A program made the position numbers and the translations under genes. DNA of 19,714 nucleotides from Calditrichota bacterium (GTDB lineage Bacteria; CLD3): positions 1-19,714 of the forward strand of contig QQUF01000046.1 of NCBI GenBank assembly GCA_008501735.1, given 5' to 3'. Below the pieces are notes generated by a model. The model was not told the origin of the DNA. It made no database searches and was given only the letters and a program-made list of their open reading frames with translations. Numbering within the stretch: position 1 is the first letter of the stretch; each line of letters starts with the position of its first letter. Positions 1-7,119 of this stretch are shown piece by piece.

Positions 1-3000
1 TTATTTTGCAATTCTTCATAGATTTCTCTTGCTTGCTGATTCTTAACCAACGCTTCTTCAAATTTTCCAATTTCATTATAAATTATAGAAGTAAAAAGTA
101 AAGCTGAGCAAATCCCAGCTTTATTATTCAATTGTCGGTTCAATTTTAACTGGATTTTTATGTTTTCAAGTGCCTTTTCATATTCGATAGACTGAATATA
201 AAATAAACAAAGTGATTTGTGAATTTCTGCAATTAGAGAAATATCACCTGTTTTCTTTGCAAAATAAACTGATTTTTGATAGTATTTTGATGCTTGCTCA
301 AATTCGCCCGAAAAAGCATAAATTCCACCTAAATTAAGCAAGGCATTAGTTGTTTGCCTATAAAATCCCATCTCTTCTGAAATTTCTCTTTCCTTTGAAA
401 AATAAAAAATTGCTTCTTCACTGTTTCCTTCCTTAAGGTGACGATGTGCAAATCCAAGAGCTTCTAATAATTCTGCATATCTTAATGGGTCGCTTAGTTT
501 CTCACAATTTTTTACTTGACCTTCCAAAAATTTTACGGCTTCAGCGTACTTACTTTGTAAAATTATCACTAAACCTAAGTTCAAATTGGCATCAAAAATT
601 TTCTTCTCATTTCTTAGTTTAGTAAAAATTTTAAGTGCTCGATTTAAAATTTCAATTGAATCGTTAACCTGTCCTAATTTTCGTAAATTAATAGCTTTGG
701 TCAACAAACCATTCCCAAATTCTAATTCTTCCCCTAATTCTTCAAATTCATTAATTGCTTTTTCAACGAATGAATTTGATTCTAAAAAATCACCTTTACT
801 TGCAAAAATATTAGCCAAAGAATCATTCGATTTTGCGATTCTCATTTTATCTTCACTTTTTTGAGAAAGCTCTAAAGATTTCAAGCAAATATTTTCGGCT
901 TCTTCCATTTTGCCTAAAGTGCTAAGGAGGTTTCCTTTTGCCAAAAAACAATCAATTAATTTTTTATTGTCTTGAGAATTTTCTAAAAATTCAATTGCAT
1001 TGTTAAGGTATTGTAATGCTTTTGCACTTGAATATTTTCCTGTAAGCACTTCACTAGCTTTGATACAATATTTTATAGCTTTTTCAGAATTTCCGCATTG
1101 ATAAAAATGCTCTGCTAAATCTTCGATGACTTCAATTTTGTTTGAAGAAAATTTATTTTCAAGAAATTCACCAGCTTTTTTGTGTAATTCTAATTTAGCT
1201 TTTGGAATGAGATTTTTTTCAAGAGTTTCGCGGATTGAATCGTGAGTAAAGCTAAAACTATTTTTGCCAACCTTTTCCAAGAACCTCAAAGAGAAAGCTG
1301 CTTTCAGGCTCTTTTTTACACTTTCCTTTGAGTTGTTTGAAATTTCGTAAAATGTCTCTTCTCCAAAATTTTTGCCAAGAATCGAAGCAACTTGCAATGA
1401 CTCAACAACATCTTTTCCTAATAAAATCAGACGCTCATTAATCACCGAAGAAATCGTGCTTGGAATTTCAACTTTCGTCAAAGAGTCCAAATTTAAATCC
1501 CAATTTCCATTTTGGTCTGTGAGCAAATCTTTCTCGTAAAGATTGTAAATTATTTCTTGAGTAAAAAGTGGACTTCCTTTCGTTTTCTCAAAAATAAATT
1601 CCGCAAATTCTGTTTCAATAATGTCAGTTTTCCCAAGAATTGAAGTAAGAATTTGGGCAATTTCCTCAAGATTAAGGGGTTTTAATTCAATGATTTCAGG
1701 TTTGTAATCGGCTTGAATTTCTGACCAAATTTTAGCAAAAGGCGAATTCTTAATCGCACGAGTTCTAAAATTTCCGACAAAAAGGATAGCTGAGTTTTCC
1801 AAATTACGAAACATTTGAAGCAACCACTTTGCACTCAATTCATCAGCCCATTGCAAGTCTTCGATGTTTAAAATCAGAATTTTATCTTTTGAAAGGTTTA
1901 TCAAAAAATTGATTAAAGAATTAAACAAACGAATTTCGCCGTCTTGCCCTTTTAATTCATCAATTTTCTCAATCTTTTTCATAAAGTTCATTTGAGAAAG
2001 TGGCGGATAAATTTTCACAAAATCCCAAGCAAATCTTCCCAAAGTCTCTGCTTTCTTCTTATCGGAAAACGAGGAAATAATGTTAACAGCTTTTGAAAAA
2101 ATATTCACAAGAGGCTCAAAAGAAGTTCCATTTTTAGAACATTTTGCTTCAAGCAGATTTGCGTTTTGCAAATTTAAACCAACACGAAATTCTGTCCAAA
2201 GTTTTGATTTTCCAATTCCAGATTCACCCAAAATGAAAACGCCTTTTGCACTTCCTTTCCCAACTTCTGAAAAGGCTTTTTCTAAAACTTTTAATTCATT
2301 TTCTCTTGAAACAAAAATTGAAGGTAAAAGATAAGATTTAGCTTTTCCGATTTCCTTAAAATCACCTTTTTTGAGAAAATTATTCAATTCTCTTGAGACT
2401 TCGCTTGCACTTTGGAATCTGTCGTTTGGGTTCTTCTCTAACAATTTTAGAATAATTTTTTCAATGGTTGTCGGCAAATCGGGAAAAACCTGCCTTGGCG
2501 AAATTATTGGTGAACGAAGATGAGCTAAAGAAATTTCCCCAAGCGAGTTACCGTTTATCGGAAAAACGTCAGTTACTAATTTGTAAAACAAAATTCCAAG
2601 TGAGTAAAGGTCGCTTCTATGGTCAATTTTTCCTGAATCTTGGCATTGTTCAGGTGAGGAATATTTTGCAGTTCCAAGAAAAGCTCCAGAAGCTGTTAAG
2701 GTAGAAGAAGTGTCAAGTTTCACGAGGTCAAAATCTGTAATCTTGATTTGGCCATCTTTTGTCTCTAAAATATTTGCAGGTTTCAAATCTCTGTGAACAA
2801 TTCCATTTTGATGGAGTGCTTCAATTCCATTTGCAATTTGGATAATTTTTGAGATTTTTTCTTGTAGAGACGCAAGATTTTGCGTCTCTACGATGGAATT
2901 ATCTTTTCCAACAGACGCACTTCTGTGCGTCTCTACGGAATCCACAAATTCCATCACAAAACCGATTTCGTCTTTTTCCTCATACCATTCAATCATTTTT

Positions 3001-3188
3001 ACACAATTTGGGTGCGAGACTTTCTGTGCAGACTCAAAACCACGTTTGATTCTTTTAATTTCTTTTGGGCTTTTGTAATTCTCGTGAATTAATTTTAGTG
3101 CGTAAAATTCTCCGTTAGTGGATTTTTTAACTTTGTAAACTGTTCCGAAAGTTCCAGAAGCAATTTTGGAAATTTTATTGTAGGGCAT
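1..3188 (-). CDS. Giant Ser/Thr protein kinase - STAND-like ATPase - TPR regulator (3' end off window)
   Basis: The minus-strand frame is open from an ATG at 3188 to the window edge, giving 1062 residues without a stop, so the C-terminus is missing. Residues 1-~275 form a Hanks-type kinase: glycine loop SGTFGTVYKV, lysine in YALKLI (about K32), catalytic HRDLKPAN (D134), TDFDLVK in place of DFG (D152), then GTAKYSSPEQ. A STAND/AAA-type ATPase follows, with Walker A GESGIGKSK near 320 and Walker B ILNIEDLQWAD near 440. From about 690 to the edge come TPR-like helical repeats. It is closely related to the complete 1682-residue protein at 9231-14279, so GAF and sigma-54 domains probably follow off window (inference). 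Residues 85-109 are encoded by two palindromic repeat copies and make this protein 14 residues longer than its paralogue there. The ribosome site is weak (AAAGAAAA before ATG). The start is fixed by alignment with the paralogue. It lies 202 bases after an exported propeller gene, as does the paralogous pair. Confidence 0.93.
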   Translation of the reverse strand, partial: MPYNKISKIASGTFGTVYKVKKSTNGEFYALKLIHENYKSPKEIKRIKRGFESAQKVSHPNCVKMIEWYEEKDEIGFVMEFVDSVETHRSASVGKDNSIVETQNLASLQEKISKIIQIANGIEALHQNGIVHRDLKPANILETKDGQIKITDFDLVKLDTSSTLTASGAFLGTAKYSSPEQCQDSGKIDHRSDLYSLGILFYKLVTDVFPINGNSLGEISLAHLRSPIISPRQVFPDLPTTIEKIILKLLEKNPNDRFQSASEVSRELNNFLKKGDFKEIGKAKSYLLPSIFVSRENELKVLEKAFSEVGKGSAKGVFILGESGIGKSKLWTEFRVGLNLQNANLLEAKCSKNGTSFEPLVNIFSKAVNIISSFSDKKKAETLGRFAWDFVKIYPPLSQMNFMKKIEKIDELKGQDGEIRLFNSLINFLINLSKDKILILNIEDLQWADELSAKWLLQMFRNLENSAILFVGNFRTRAIKNSPFAKIWSEIQADYKPEIIELKPLNLEEIAQILTSILGKTDIIETEFAEFIFEKTKGSPLFTQEIIYNLYEKDLLTDQNGNWDLNLDSLTKVEIPSTISSVINERLILLGKDVVESLQVASILGKNFGEETFYEISNNSKESVKKSLKAAFSLRFLEKVGKNSFSFTHDSIRETLEKNLIPKAKLELHKKAGEFLENKFSSNKIEVIEDLAEHFYQCGNSEKAIKYCIKASEVLTGKYSSAKALQYLNNAIEFLENSQDNKKLIDCFLAKGNLLSTLGKMEEAENICLKSLELSQKSEDKMRIAKSNDSLANIFASKGDFLESNSFVEKAINEFEELGEELEFGNGLLTKAINLRKLGQVNDSIEILNRALKIFTKLRNEKKIFDANLNLGLVIILQSKYAEAVKFLEGQVKNCEKLSDPLRYAELLEALGFAHRHLKEGNSEEAIFYFSKEREISEEMGFYRQTTNALLNLGGIYAFSGEFEQASKYYQKSVYFAKKTGDISLIAEIHKSLCLFYIQSIEYEKALENIKIQLKLNRQLNNKAGICSALLFTSIIYNEIGKFEEALVKNQQAREIYEELQN
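2864..2891 (-). repeat. Palindromic REP/MITE-like unit inside kinase coding sequence (copy 1)
   Basis: A 28-base inverted repeat with perfect 12-base arms, GTAGAGACGCAA and TTGCGTCTCTAC, around a 4-base loop GATT. It is read in frame in the kinase gene and encodes roughly VETQNLASL, just after the hinge segment MEFVDS and before the helix leading to HRDLKPAN. A diverged copy sits at the same place in the paralogue (13997-14024), so this insertion predates the gene duplication. GTAGAGAC...GTCTCTAC palindromes are, from memory, common dispersed repeats in cyanobacteria and FCB-group genomes; this was not searched. Confidence 0.85.
2895..2936 (-). repeat. Second palindromic unit: 42-base in-frame insertion flanked by GGAAT
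   Basis: Against the paralogue, this stretch is extra sequence of exactly 42 bases (14 codons). It contains a second palindrome at 2909-2936: the arm GTGCGTCTCTAC is intact and the other arm, CAACAGACGCAC, matches 9 of 12. The block begins with GGAAT (2895) and is followed by GGAAT (2937), which looks like a target-site duplication or a slippage footprint. It keeps the reading frame of the kinase gene and adds the stretch ETHRSASVGKDNSI. Confidence 0.75.
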
Positions 3189-3275
3189 TTTAATTTTCTT
3201 TGGTTTGAGTTTAGAGCATTTTACCCGCCAATCGGGACAATTTTTATAAGACAAATTTCGTCTTTAGCGAGTCGA

Positions 3276-3298
3276 GTGCGTCGGCAAGCGAAACGCAC
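3276..3298. repeat. GC-rich inverted repeat upstream of kinase gene
   Basis: GTGCGT (3276-3281) and ACGCAC (3293-3298) form a 6-base stem with an 11-base loop, inside a short GC-rich island (about 3258-3300) that stands out from the AT-rich surroundings. It lies 88-110 bases upstream of the kinase ATG. It could be a remnant of the same dispersed palindrome family or a 5' leader structure. Its function is unknown. Confidence 0.4.
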
Positions 3299-3334
3299 GG
3301 AAAACTTAAAACACAAATTGAAGTTTCACAAAAC

Positions 3335-3365
3335 AAAAGAGCCCAACAAAATTAATTGTCAAGCT
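3335..3365 (-). terminator. Terminator-like hairpin after exported propeller gene
   Basis: Read on the minus strand, AGCTTGACAA, a TTAATT loop and TTGTTGGGCT can form a 10-base stem with several G-U pairs, followed by CTTTTG. It sits 26 bases after the stop of the 4602-3391 gene. It is one of three copies of the same hairpin family (also 5103-5134 and 14342-14378), and the weakest because its U tract is short. It may act as a partial terminator or attenuator between the propeller gene and the kinase gene. Confidence 0.6.
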
Positions 3366-3390
3366 TTTTAATTGTAAGAGAGAGTAAAAA

Positions 3391-4602
3391 TTATTTGAGT
3401 AAAATCATTTTGTTTGTTTGAGTGAAAGTTCCTGCTGTGAGTTTGTAGAAGTAAGTTCCATTTGAGACAGACTTTCCGTTTTCGTCAGTTCCGTTCCAAA
3501 CAACATTGTGTGAACCTTCTTGTTGAAATCCTTTTGTGAGTTCTTTTACAAATTCACCTTTTATGTTGTAAATCTTAAGACTAACTCTCGTGTCTTTAGC
3601 AATTTGGTAAGAAATTGTTGTGCTTGGGTTGAAAGGGTTAGGGAAGTTTTGTGCTAATTTGTATTCTTTCTTAGAAATTACTTCTTCTTCACCAAGAACA
3701 AATTTTACAGCTTGAGATTGAGTTTCGTGTTTAGTTTCAAGCTCATTAGTTTCAACATCAGAAATGTAGTAAGTATAAAGTTCATTGTTTCTAAGTTGAG
3801 AATTATCAACAAACGAGTAGTTATTTTGGAAGGTTGAGTTTCCTTGTCCTAAAAGTTCATTATGACTTTTGTAAGAAGCAATTTGAATGAAGTTTCCGTT
3901 ACCTGTTTTTCTATAAACATTAAAACCTTCGTTTTCAGTCTCAGAAGCAGTTGACCAATTGAGTGAAATTGAATTTTCGATTTGACGAGCTGTGAAAGAA
4001 TTTAATTCAACAGAAAGTGGTGCATCATTAATTCCAATTGTAATTCCTATAGGAAAATCTAAACCGGTAACTAAATCTTCCACATTTGAGCCGTCTAAAT
4101 CTGCACGTTGGATTTTATTTGTTCCATCATCAATCCAATACATTTTTGAATTGGTTAAATCTAATGCGATTCCAACAGGAAGACTTAAACCTGTTGTAAC
4201 GAGGTCTTCTACATTAGAACCGTCTAAATCTGCTCTTTGGATTTTATCCGTTCCATAGTCAGTCCAATACATTTTTGAATTGGTTAAATCTAATGCGATT
4301 CCTTCAGGAGTATCTAATCCTGTAACAAGGTCTTGAACATTAGAGCCGTCTAAATCTGCTCTTTGGATTTTATCCGTTCCATCATCAACCCAATACATTT
4401 TTGAATTGGTTAAATCTACTGCGATTCCAACAGGAGTACTTAAACCTGTAGTAACAAGGTCTTCAACATTAGAACCGTCTAAATCTGCTCTTTGGATTTC
4501 ATTCGTTCCAGTATCAGTCCAATACATCTTAGTTGCAAATGAATTAGTGGCTAAAGCTAACCCTAAGATGAGAGTTAAAAGTAAAGTAGAGAGTTTTTTC
4601 AT
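3391..4602 (-). CDS. Exported YWTD-repeat protein with T9SS sorting tail (four repeats)
   Basis: 403 residues. An N-terminal signal peptide (MKKLSTLLLTLILGLALA, cleavage near ATNSFA) is followed by four tandem 42-43-residue YWTD/LDL-receptor-class-B-type repeats at about residues 24-193, each with KMYWxD and KIQRADLDGSNVEDLV. A fibronectin-III-like segment runs from about 195 to 300 (LNWSTASETENEGFNVYRK). The last ~85 residues are a T9SS type A sorting domain (LAQNFPNPFNPSTT to GTYFYKLTAGTFTQTNKMILLK). It should cross the inner membrane by Sec and be exported and surface-anchored or released by the T9SS. YWTD propellers normally need six blades, so four repeats is odd. The DNA of the repeats is almost identical (period 126 or 129 bases), suggesting recombinational contraction. 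The start is supported by AAGGA at 4611-4615, 8 bases from the ATG. The ligand is unknown. Confidence 0.93.
   Translation of the reverse strand: MKKLSTLLLTLILGLALATNSFATKMYWTDTGTNEIQRADLDGSNVEDLVTTGLSTPVGIAVDLTNSKMYWVDDGTDKIQRADLDGSNVQDLVTGLDTPEGIALDLTNSKMYWTDYGTDKIQRADLDGSNVEDLVTTGLSLPVGIALDLTNSKMYWIDDGTNKIQRADLDGSNVEDLVTGLDFPIGITIGINDAPLSVELNSFTARQIENSISLNWSTASETENEGFNVYRKTGNGNFIQIASYKSHNELLGQGNSTFQNNYSFVDNSQLRNNELYTYYISDVETNELETKHETQSQAVKFVLGEEEVISKKEYKLAQNFPNPFNPSTTISYQIAKDTRVSLKIYNIKGEFVKELTKGFQQEGSHNVVWNGTDENGKSVSNGTYFYKLTAGTFTQTNKMILLK
4023..4533 (-). repeat. Tandem 126/129-base coding repeats (YWTD blades)
   Basis: Four near-identical direct repeats encode the YWTD blades of the 4602-3391 protein. 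For example, the segment CTCTTTGGATTTTATCCG recurs at 4233 and 4359, 126 bases apart. The identity between units is clearly higher than between blades of the two six-repeat paralogues, which points to recent homogenisation or copy-number change. Confidence 0.85.
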
Positions 4603-4707
4603 CGTTTTGTTCCTTATTTTTTAAATGAAAAACCCGCATTAAGCGTGAAATTTAAAAATTGTTTTTTTTTAAAAGGTTTTTCAAAACCTATTAAAACTTG
4701 CAAATTT

Positions 4708-4850
4708 CTACTTCAACAAAATCATCTTGTTAGTTTTAGTAAAAATTCTAACTGTGATTTTGTTGAAGTTAGTGCCATTTTAAGACAGACTTTCCGTTTT
4801 CGTCTGTTCCGTTTCAAAATGCTTCGTGTGGACCTTTGCTAAGTAGAACT
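4708..4850 (-). pseudogene. Decayed fragment of a T9SS sorting domain
   Basis: Minus-strand translation matches the last ~45 residues of the neighbouring T9SS tails but is broken. LSKGPHEAF is followed by TGA where the family has tryptophan, then NGTDENGKSV. A one-base frameshift comes next, and the other frame continues NGTNFNKITVRIFTKTNKMILLK with a TAG stop at 4708-4710. The closest relative by eye is the 4602-3391 tail, which shares the segment NGTDENGKSV. No signal peptide or repeat domain remains. A weak trace of the NVYRK-coding segment may lie at 4893-4916. This is the remnant of a further exported-protein gene, or of a duplicated tail. Confidence 0.85.
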
Positions 4851-4916
4851 TAATCCCTTAACTCGGTTTGAAAAAAATGAGCAATCCAATTCTGCTCAAA
4901 AACATTAAAATCTGCG

Positions 4917-4945
4917 GTAGAAACAAGGCATTGCATTGTCGCTAC
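4917..4945. repeat. Worn 29-base palindrome of the GTAG...CTAC family
   Basis: The element runs from GTAGAAACAAGGCA to GTCGCTAC and keeps the ends GTAG and CTAC. From memory it differs at about three positions from a dispersed repeat with arms GTAGAGACAAGGCA and TGCCTTGTCTCTAC. It shares the GTAGAGAC ends with the units inside the kinase genes but has a different core, so it looks like an old member of a related subfamily. Confidence 0.5.
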
Positions 4946-5102
4946 GTCATTTATTTCAAATTCTTAAAAATGTCTAAAGTATTGTTTGGTAAAAGTTTGT
5001 AAAAACAAATCATAACGATTGAAATTTAAATATGAAATTTTATCTTGCAAATAAAAAATATTGAAAAAACGTTAGTAAGGTAATTTTTTTCTAACCGAAA
5101 AT

Positions 5103-5134
5103 AAAAAAAGCCCGACAAAATTAATTGTCAGGCT
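5103..5134 (-). terminator. Rho-independent terminator of the FG-GAP propeller gene
   Basis: On the minus strand AGCCTGACAA, loop TTAATT and TTGTCGGGCT form a 10-base stem with one G-U pair, directly followed by seven T. It lies 25 bases after the stop codon of the 7015-5159 gene. The same hairpin occurs after two other exported-protein genes in the window. Confidence 0.88.
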
Positions 5135-5158
5135 CCTTTAGTAAGAGAGAGAAAAAAA

Positions 5159-7015
5159 TTATTTTAATAAAATCATTTTGTTAGTTTGTGTGAAAGTTCC
5201 AGCAGAAATTTTGTAGAAGTAAGTTCCGCTTGAAACTTGGTTTCCAAAGCTGTCTGTTCCGTTCCAGTTTGCTGAATGAGAACCTTTGCTCATTTTTTCA
5301 TTTACAAGTTCTTTAACTAACTCACCTTTGAGGTTGTAAACTTGGAGTTTTACGTCTTGTGTTTTTGCAATTTGAAAATTGATTTTTGTGCTTGGGTTAA
5401 AAGGATTTGGAAAATTCTGTGCTAAAACGTAGTCGAGTTTAGTTTGTGCAATTTCTTCGTTTAGTGTGAATCTTACAGTTTGTGCTAATTTGACGTGCTT
5501 GGTTTCGAGTCCGTTAGTTTCAACATCAGAAATGTAGTAAGTGTAAGTTTCGCCGTTTCTGAGTTCTGAATTGTCAACAAAAGTGTAGTTGTTTGAAGTT
5601 GTAGAATTTAAAGCACCGAGAAGTTCTGAGTTTCCTTTGTAAGAAGCGATTTCTACAAAGTTACTGTTTCCAGTTTTTCTGTAAACGTTGAACCCTTCGT
5701 TGTCTTTTTCAGAAGCAGTAGTCCAATTGAGTTGAATTGTGTTTTCGATTTGACGAGCTTGGAAAGAATCAAGTTCAACTGCAAGAGGAAAATCTCCACC
5801 GTCAGCTGCAAAAAAAGATGCAGAACCGGAATCAGTGCCATTGTCATCGTCAAAAGAATTCCCTACAAAAATAATTTCACTACTTATTGCAACAGCTAAA
5901 CCGAAACCATCTGAAACTCCAAGTTCGCTTTGTGCAAGTTTAGTTTGTTGTGTCCACGTAACGCCACTTCTATTAAAAGAATATGCTGCACCAGAACTCA
6001 CGACTCCTGCATTATTGTTAGGAGCTCCAACTATAATGTTATCTCCTTCAATTCCTACCGAAGTGCCGAAGGCATCATTGATAGTTCCATCACTCGCAGT
6101 TAGTTTTGCTTGCTGACTCCAAGAGACTCCACTTCTTGTAAAGACGTAAGCTGAACCAGAGTTGCTTCCTCCATCATCGTCTTGGTAAGACCCAACAACC
6201 ACATAATCACCATCAATTGAAACTGAATATCCAAAAAAATCACTTGCTGCCGCATCACTTGCCGTAAGTTTTGCCTGTTCTGACCACGAAGTTCCACTTC
6301 TTGTAAAGACGTAAGCTGAACCGGATTCATTTCCTCCGTCATCATTTTTCCGAGCTCCAACAATTAAATCATCTCCTTTTATAGAAATAGAGCAACCAAA
6401 TTCATCAAAAGCTGCCGCATCACTTGCCGTAAGCTTTGCCTGTTCTGACCACGAAGTTCCACTTCTTGCAAAGACGTAAGCTGAACCGGAACTAAATGGT
6501 AAATCATCATTTGCCAACGCACCGACTGCGGCATAATCTCCGTCAATAGAAACTGTTACTCCGAATTCGTCAAGTGCAGCTGCATCACTTGCTGTTATTT
6601 TTGCTTGCTCTGTCCACGAAGTTCCACTTCTAACAAAAATGTAAGCAGAGCCTGAATTACTTCCGTTATCATCATTTTTATAAGCTCCAACAATTGCATA
6701 GTCTCCGCTGATACCAACAGAGATTCCAAAGTTGTCGTCTTCCGATGCATCACTTGCGGTAATTTTAGCTTGTTGTGCCCAGGTTGTTCCACTTCTTTTA
6801 TAAATGTAAGCAGAACCTGAATTATTTGTTCCATCGTCATCAAATTGAGCTCCAACAATTGCATATTCTCCATCAATAGAAACGGCTTCAGCAAATTTGT
6901 CGCCTGCAGCACCGTCTCCGGCAAAAATTTTTTCTTCATATTGTGCAAATGAGTTTGCAAAGATTCCAAGGCTAAGTGCTAAAGTTGGGATAAGTGTTTT
7001 TGTAAAAGTTTTCAT
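5159..7015 (-). CDS. Exported FG-GAP propeller protein with T9SS sorting tail
   Basis: 618 residues. The signal peptide MKTFTKTLIPTLALSLGIFA is cleaved near NSFA. Seven tandem ~53-residue FG-GAP-type repeats (about residues 35-400) follow the pattern DxFGxxVSIDGDYxxVGAxxDDDG, then NSGSAYVFxRSGTSW and EQAKLTASDAA. Seven units fit a closed integrin-alpha-like seven-bladed propeller, and the Asp/Asn-rich loops could bind calcium (inference). A fibronectin-III-like segment (LNWTTASEKDNEGFNVYRK) and a T9SS type A tail (LAQNFPNPFNPST to TNKMILLK) complete it. The C-terminal half is nearly the same as in the two YWTD paralogues, whereas the propeller is a different family: a clear domain swap on a shared export module. 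It lies 104 bases after the 8604-7120 gene and is probably co-transcribed with it. The ribosome site is weak (GGA, 8 bases before ATG). The ligand is unknown. Confidence 0.93.
   Translation of the reverse strand: MKTFTKTLIPTLALSLGIFANSFAQYEEKIFAGDGAAGDKFAEAVSIDGEYAIVGAQFDDDGTNNSGSAYIYKRSGTTWAQQAKITASDASEDDNFGISVGISGDYAIVGAYKNDDNGSNSGSAYIFVRSGTSWTEQAKITASDAAALDEFGVTVSIDGDYAAVGALANDDLPFSSGSAYVFARSGTSWSEQAKLTASDAAAFDEFGCSISIKGDDLIVGARKNDDGGNESGSAYVFTRSGTSWSEQAKLTASDAAASDFFGYSVSIDGDYVVVGSYQDDDGGSNSGSAYVFTRSGVSWSQQAKLTASDGTINDAFGTSVGIEGDNIIVGAPNNNAGVVSSGAAYSFNRSGVTWTQQTKLAQSELGVSDGFGLAVAISSEIIFVGNSFDDDNGTDSGSASFFAADGGDFPLAVELDSFQARQIENTIQLNWTTASEKDNEGFNVYRKTGNSNFVEIASYKGNSELLGALNSTTSNNYTFVDNSELRNGETYTYYISDVETNGLETKHVKLAQTVRFTLNEEIAQTKLDYVLAQNFPNPFNPSTKINFQIAKTQDVKLQVYNLKGELVKELVNEKMSKGSHSANWNGTDSFGNQVSSGTYFYKISAGTFTQTNKMILLK
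5800..6950 (-). repeat. Tandem ~159-base coding repeats (FG-GAP blades)
   Basis: Seven direct repeats encode the FG-GAP blades. Adjacent central units share long identical stretches, such as the segment encoding SGTSWSEQAKLTASDAAA, which implies recent unit duplication or homogenisation. The outer units, and especially the last one, are more diverged. Confidence 0.8.
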
Positions 7016-7079
7016 TTTTTATGTCCAAATATTTTTGTTTTTAAAGTTGGTTGTGAGATTGTTTCTTGAAGTTGGAAAA

Positions 7080-7110
7080 GACCTGAAAGGTTTTCAAAAC
7101 CTTTCAGGTC
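7080..7110 (-). terminator. Perfect 15-base-arm palindrome, probable terminator or attenuator
   Basis: The arms GACCTGAAAGGTTTT and AAAACCTTTCAGGTC surround a single base. On the minus strand the stem is followed by TTTTCC, and it begins 9 bases after the stop of the 8604-7120 gene. It can act as a terminator or as an mRNA-stabilising hairpin between two exported-protein genes. ACCTGAAAGGTTTT-type palindromes are, from memory, a common dispersed repeat in Bacteroidota; this was not searched. A shorter relative, AGGTTTT/AAAACCT, lies at 4674-4689. Confidence 0.7.
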
Positions 7111-7119
7111 GTAAATTTT

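Larger units (their letters stand above)
4603..5158. other. Intergenic stretch with pseudogene fragment, worn palindromes and a terminator
   Basis: This 556-base gap holds, from right to left, the terminator of the FG-GAP gene (5103-5134), about 150 bases of featureless AT-rich sequence, a worn palindrome (4917-4945), a decayed T9SS-tail fragment (4708-about 4850), and a small inverted repeat AGGTTTT/AAAACCT at 4674-4689. I see no convincing promoter for the 4602-3391 gene. The only TGGCAC hexamer on the minus strand lies in the pseudogene and lacks a -12 element. Confidence 0.7.

Noticed and set aside
2849-3092. Possible disruption of the left kinase gene by the repeat insertions.
   Set aside because: Translation on the minus strand stays open straight through, and all kinase motifs on both sides are in one frame. 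The plus-strand ORFs here are shadows.
3340-3362. TTGACAATTAAT on the minus strand, like a -35 region.
   Set aside because: It is part of the terminator hairpin family, and no -10-like sequence lies 16-18 bases downstream (CTTTTG there). The other two hairpin copies read CTGACA.
4764-4779. TGGCAC on the minus strand as a sigma-54 promoter for the 4602-3391 gene.
   Set aside because: It is the coding remnant of the T9SS tail (NGT...), and the position where TTGC should be reads TCAA.
4023-6950. Regularly spaced repeats that might suggest a CRISPR array.
   Set aside because: Periods of ~126 and ~159 bases are multiples of three and translate to YWTD and FG-GAP blades inside open genes, with no conserved short repeat and unique spacers.
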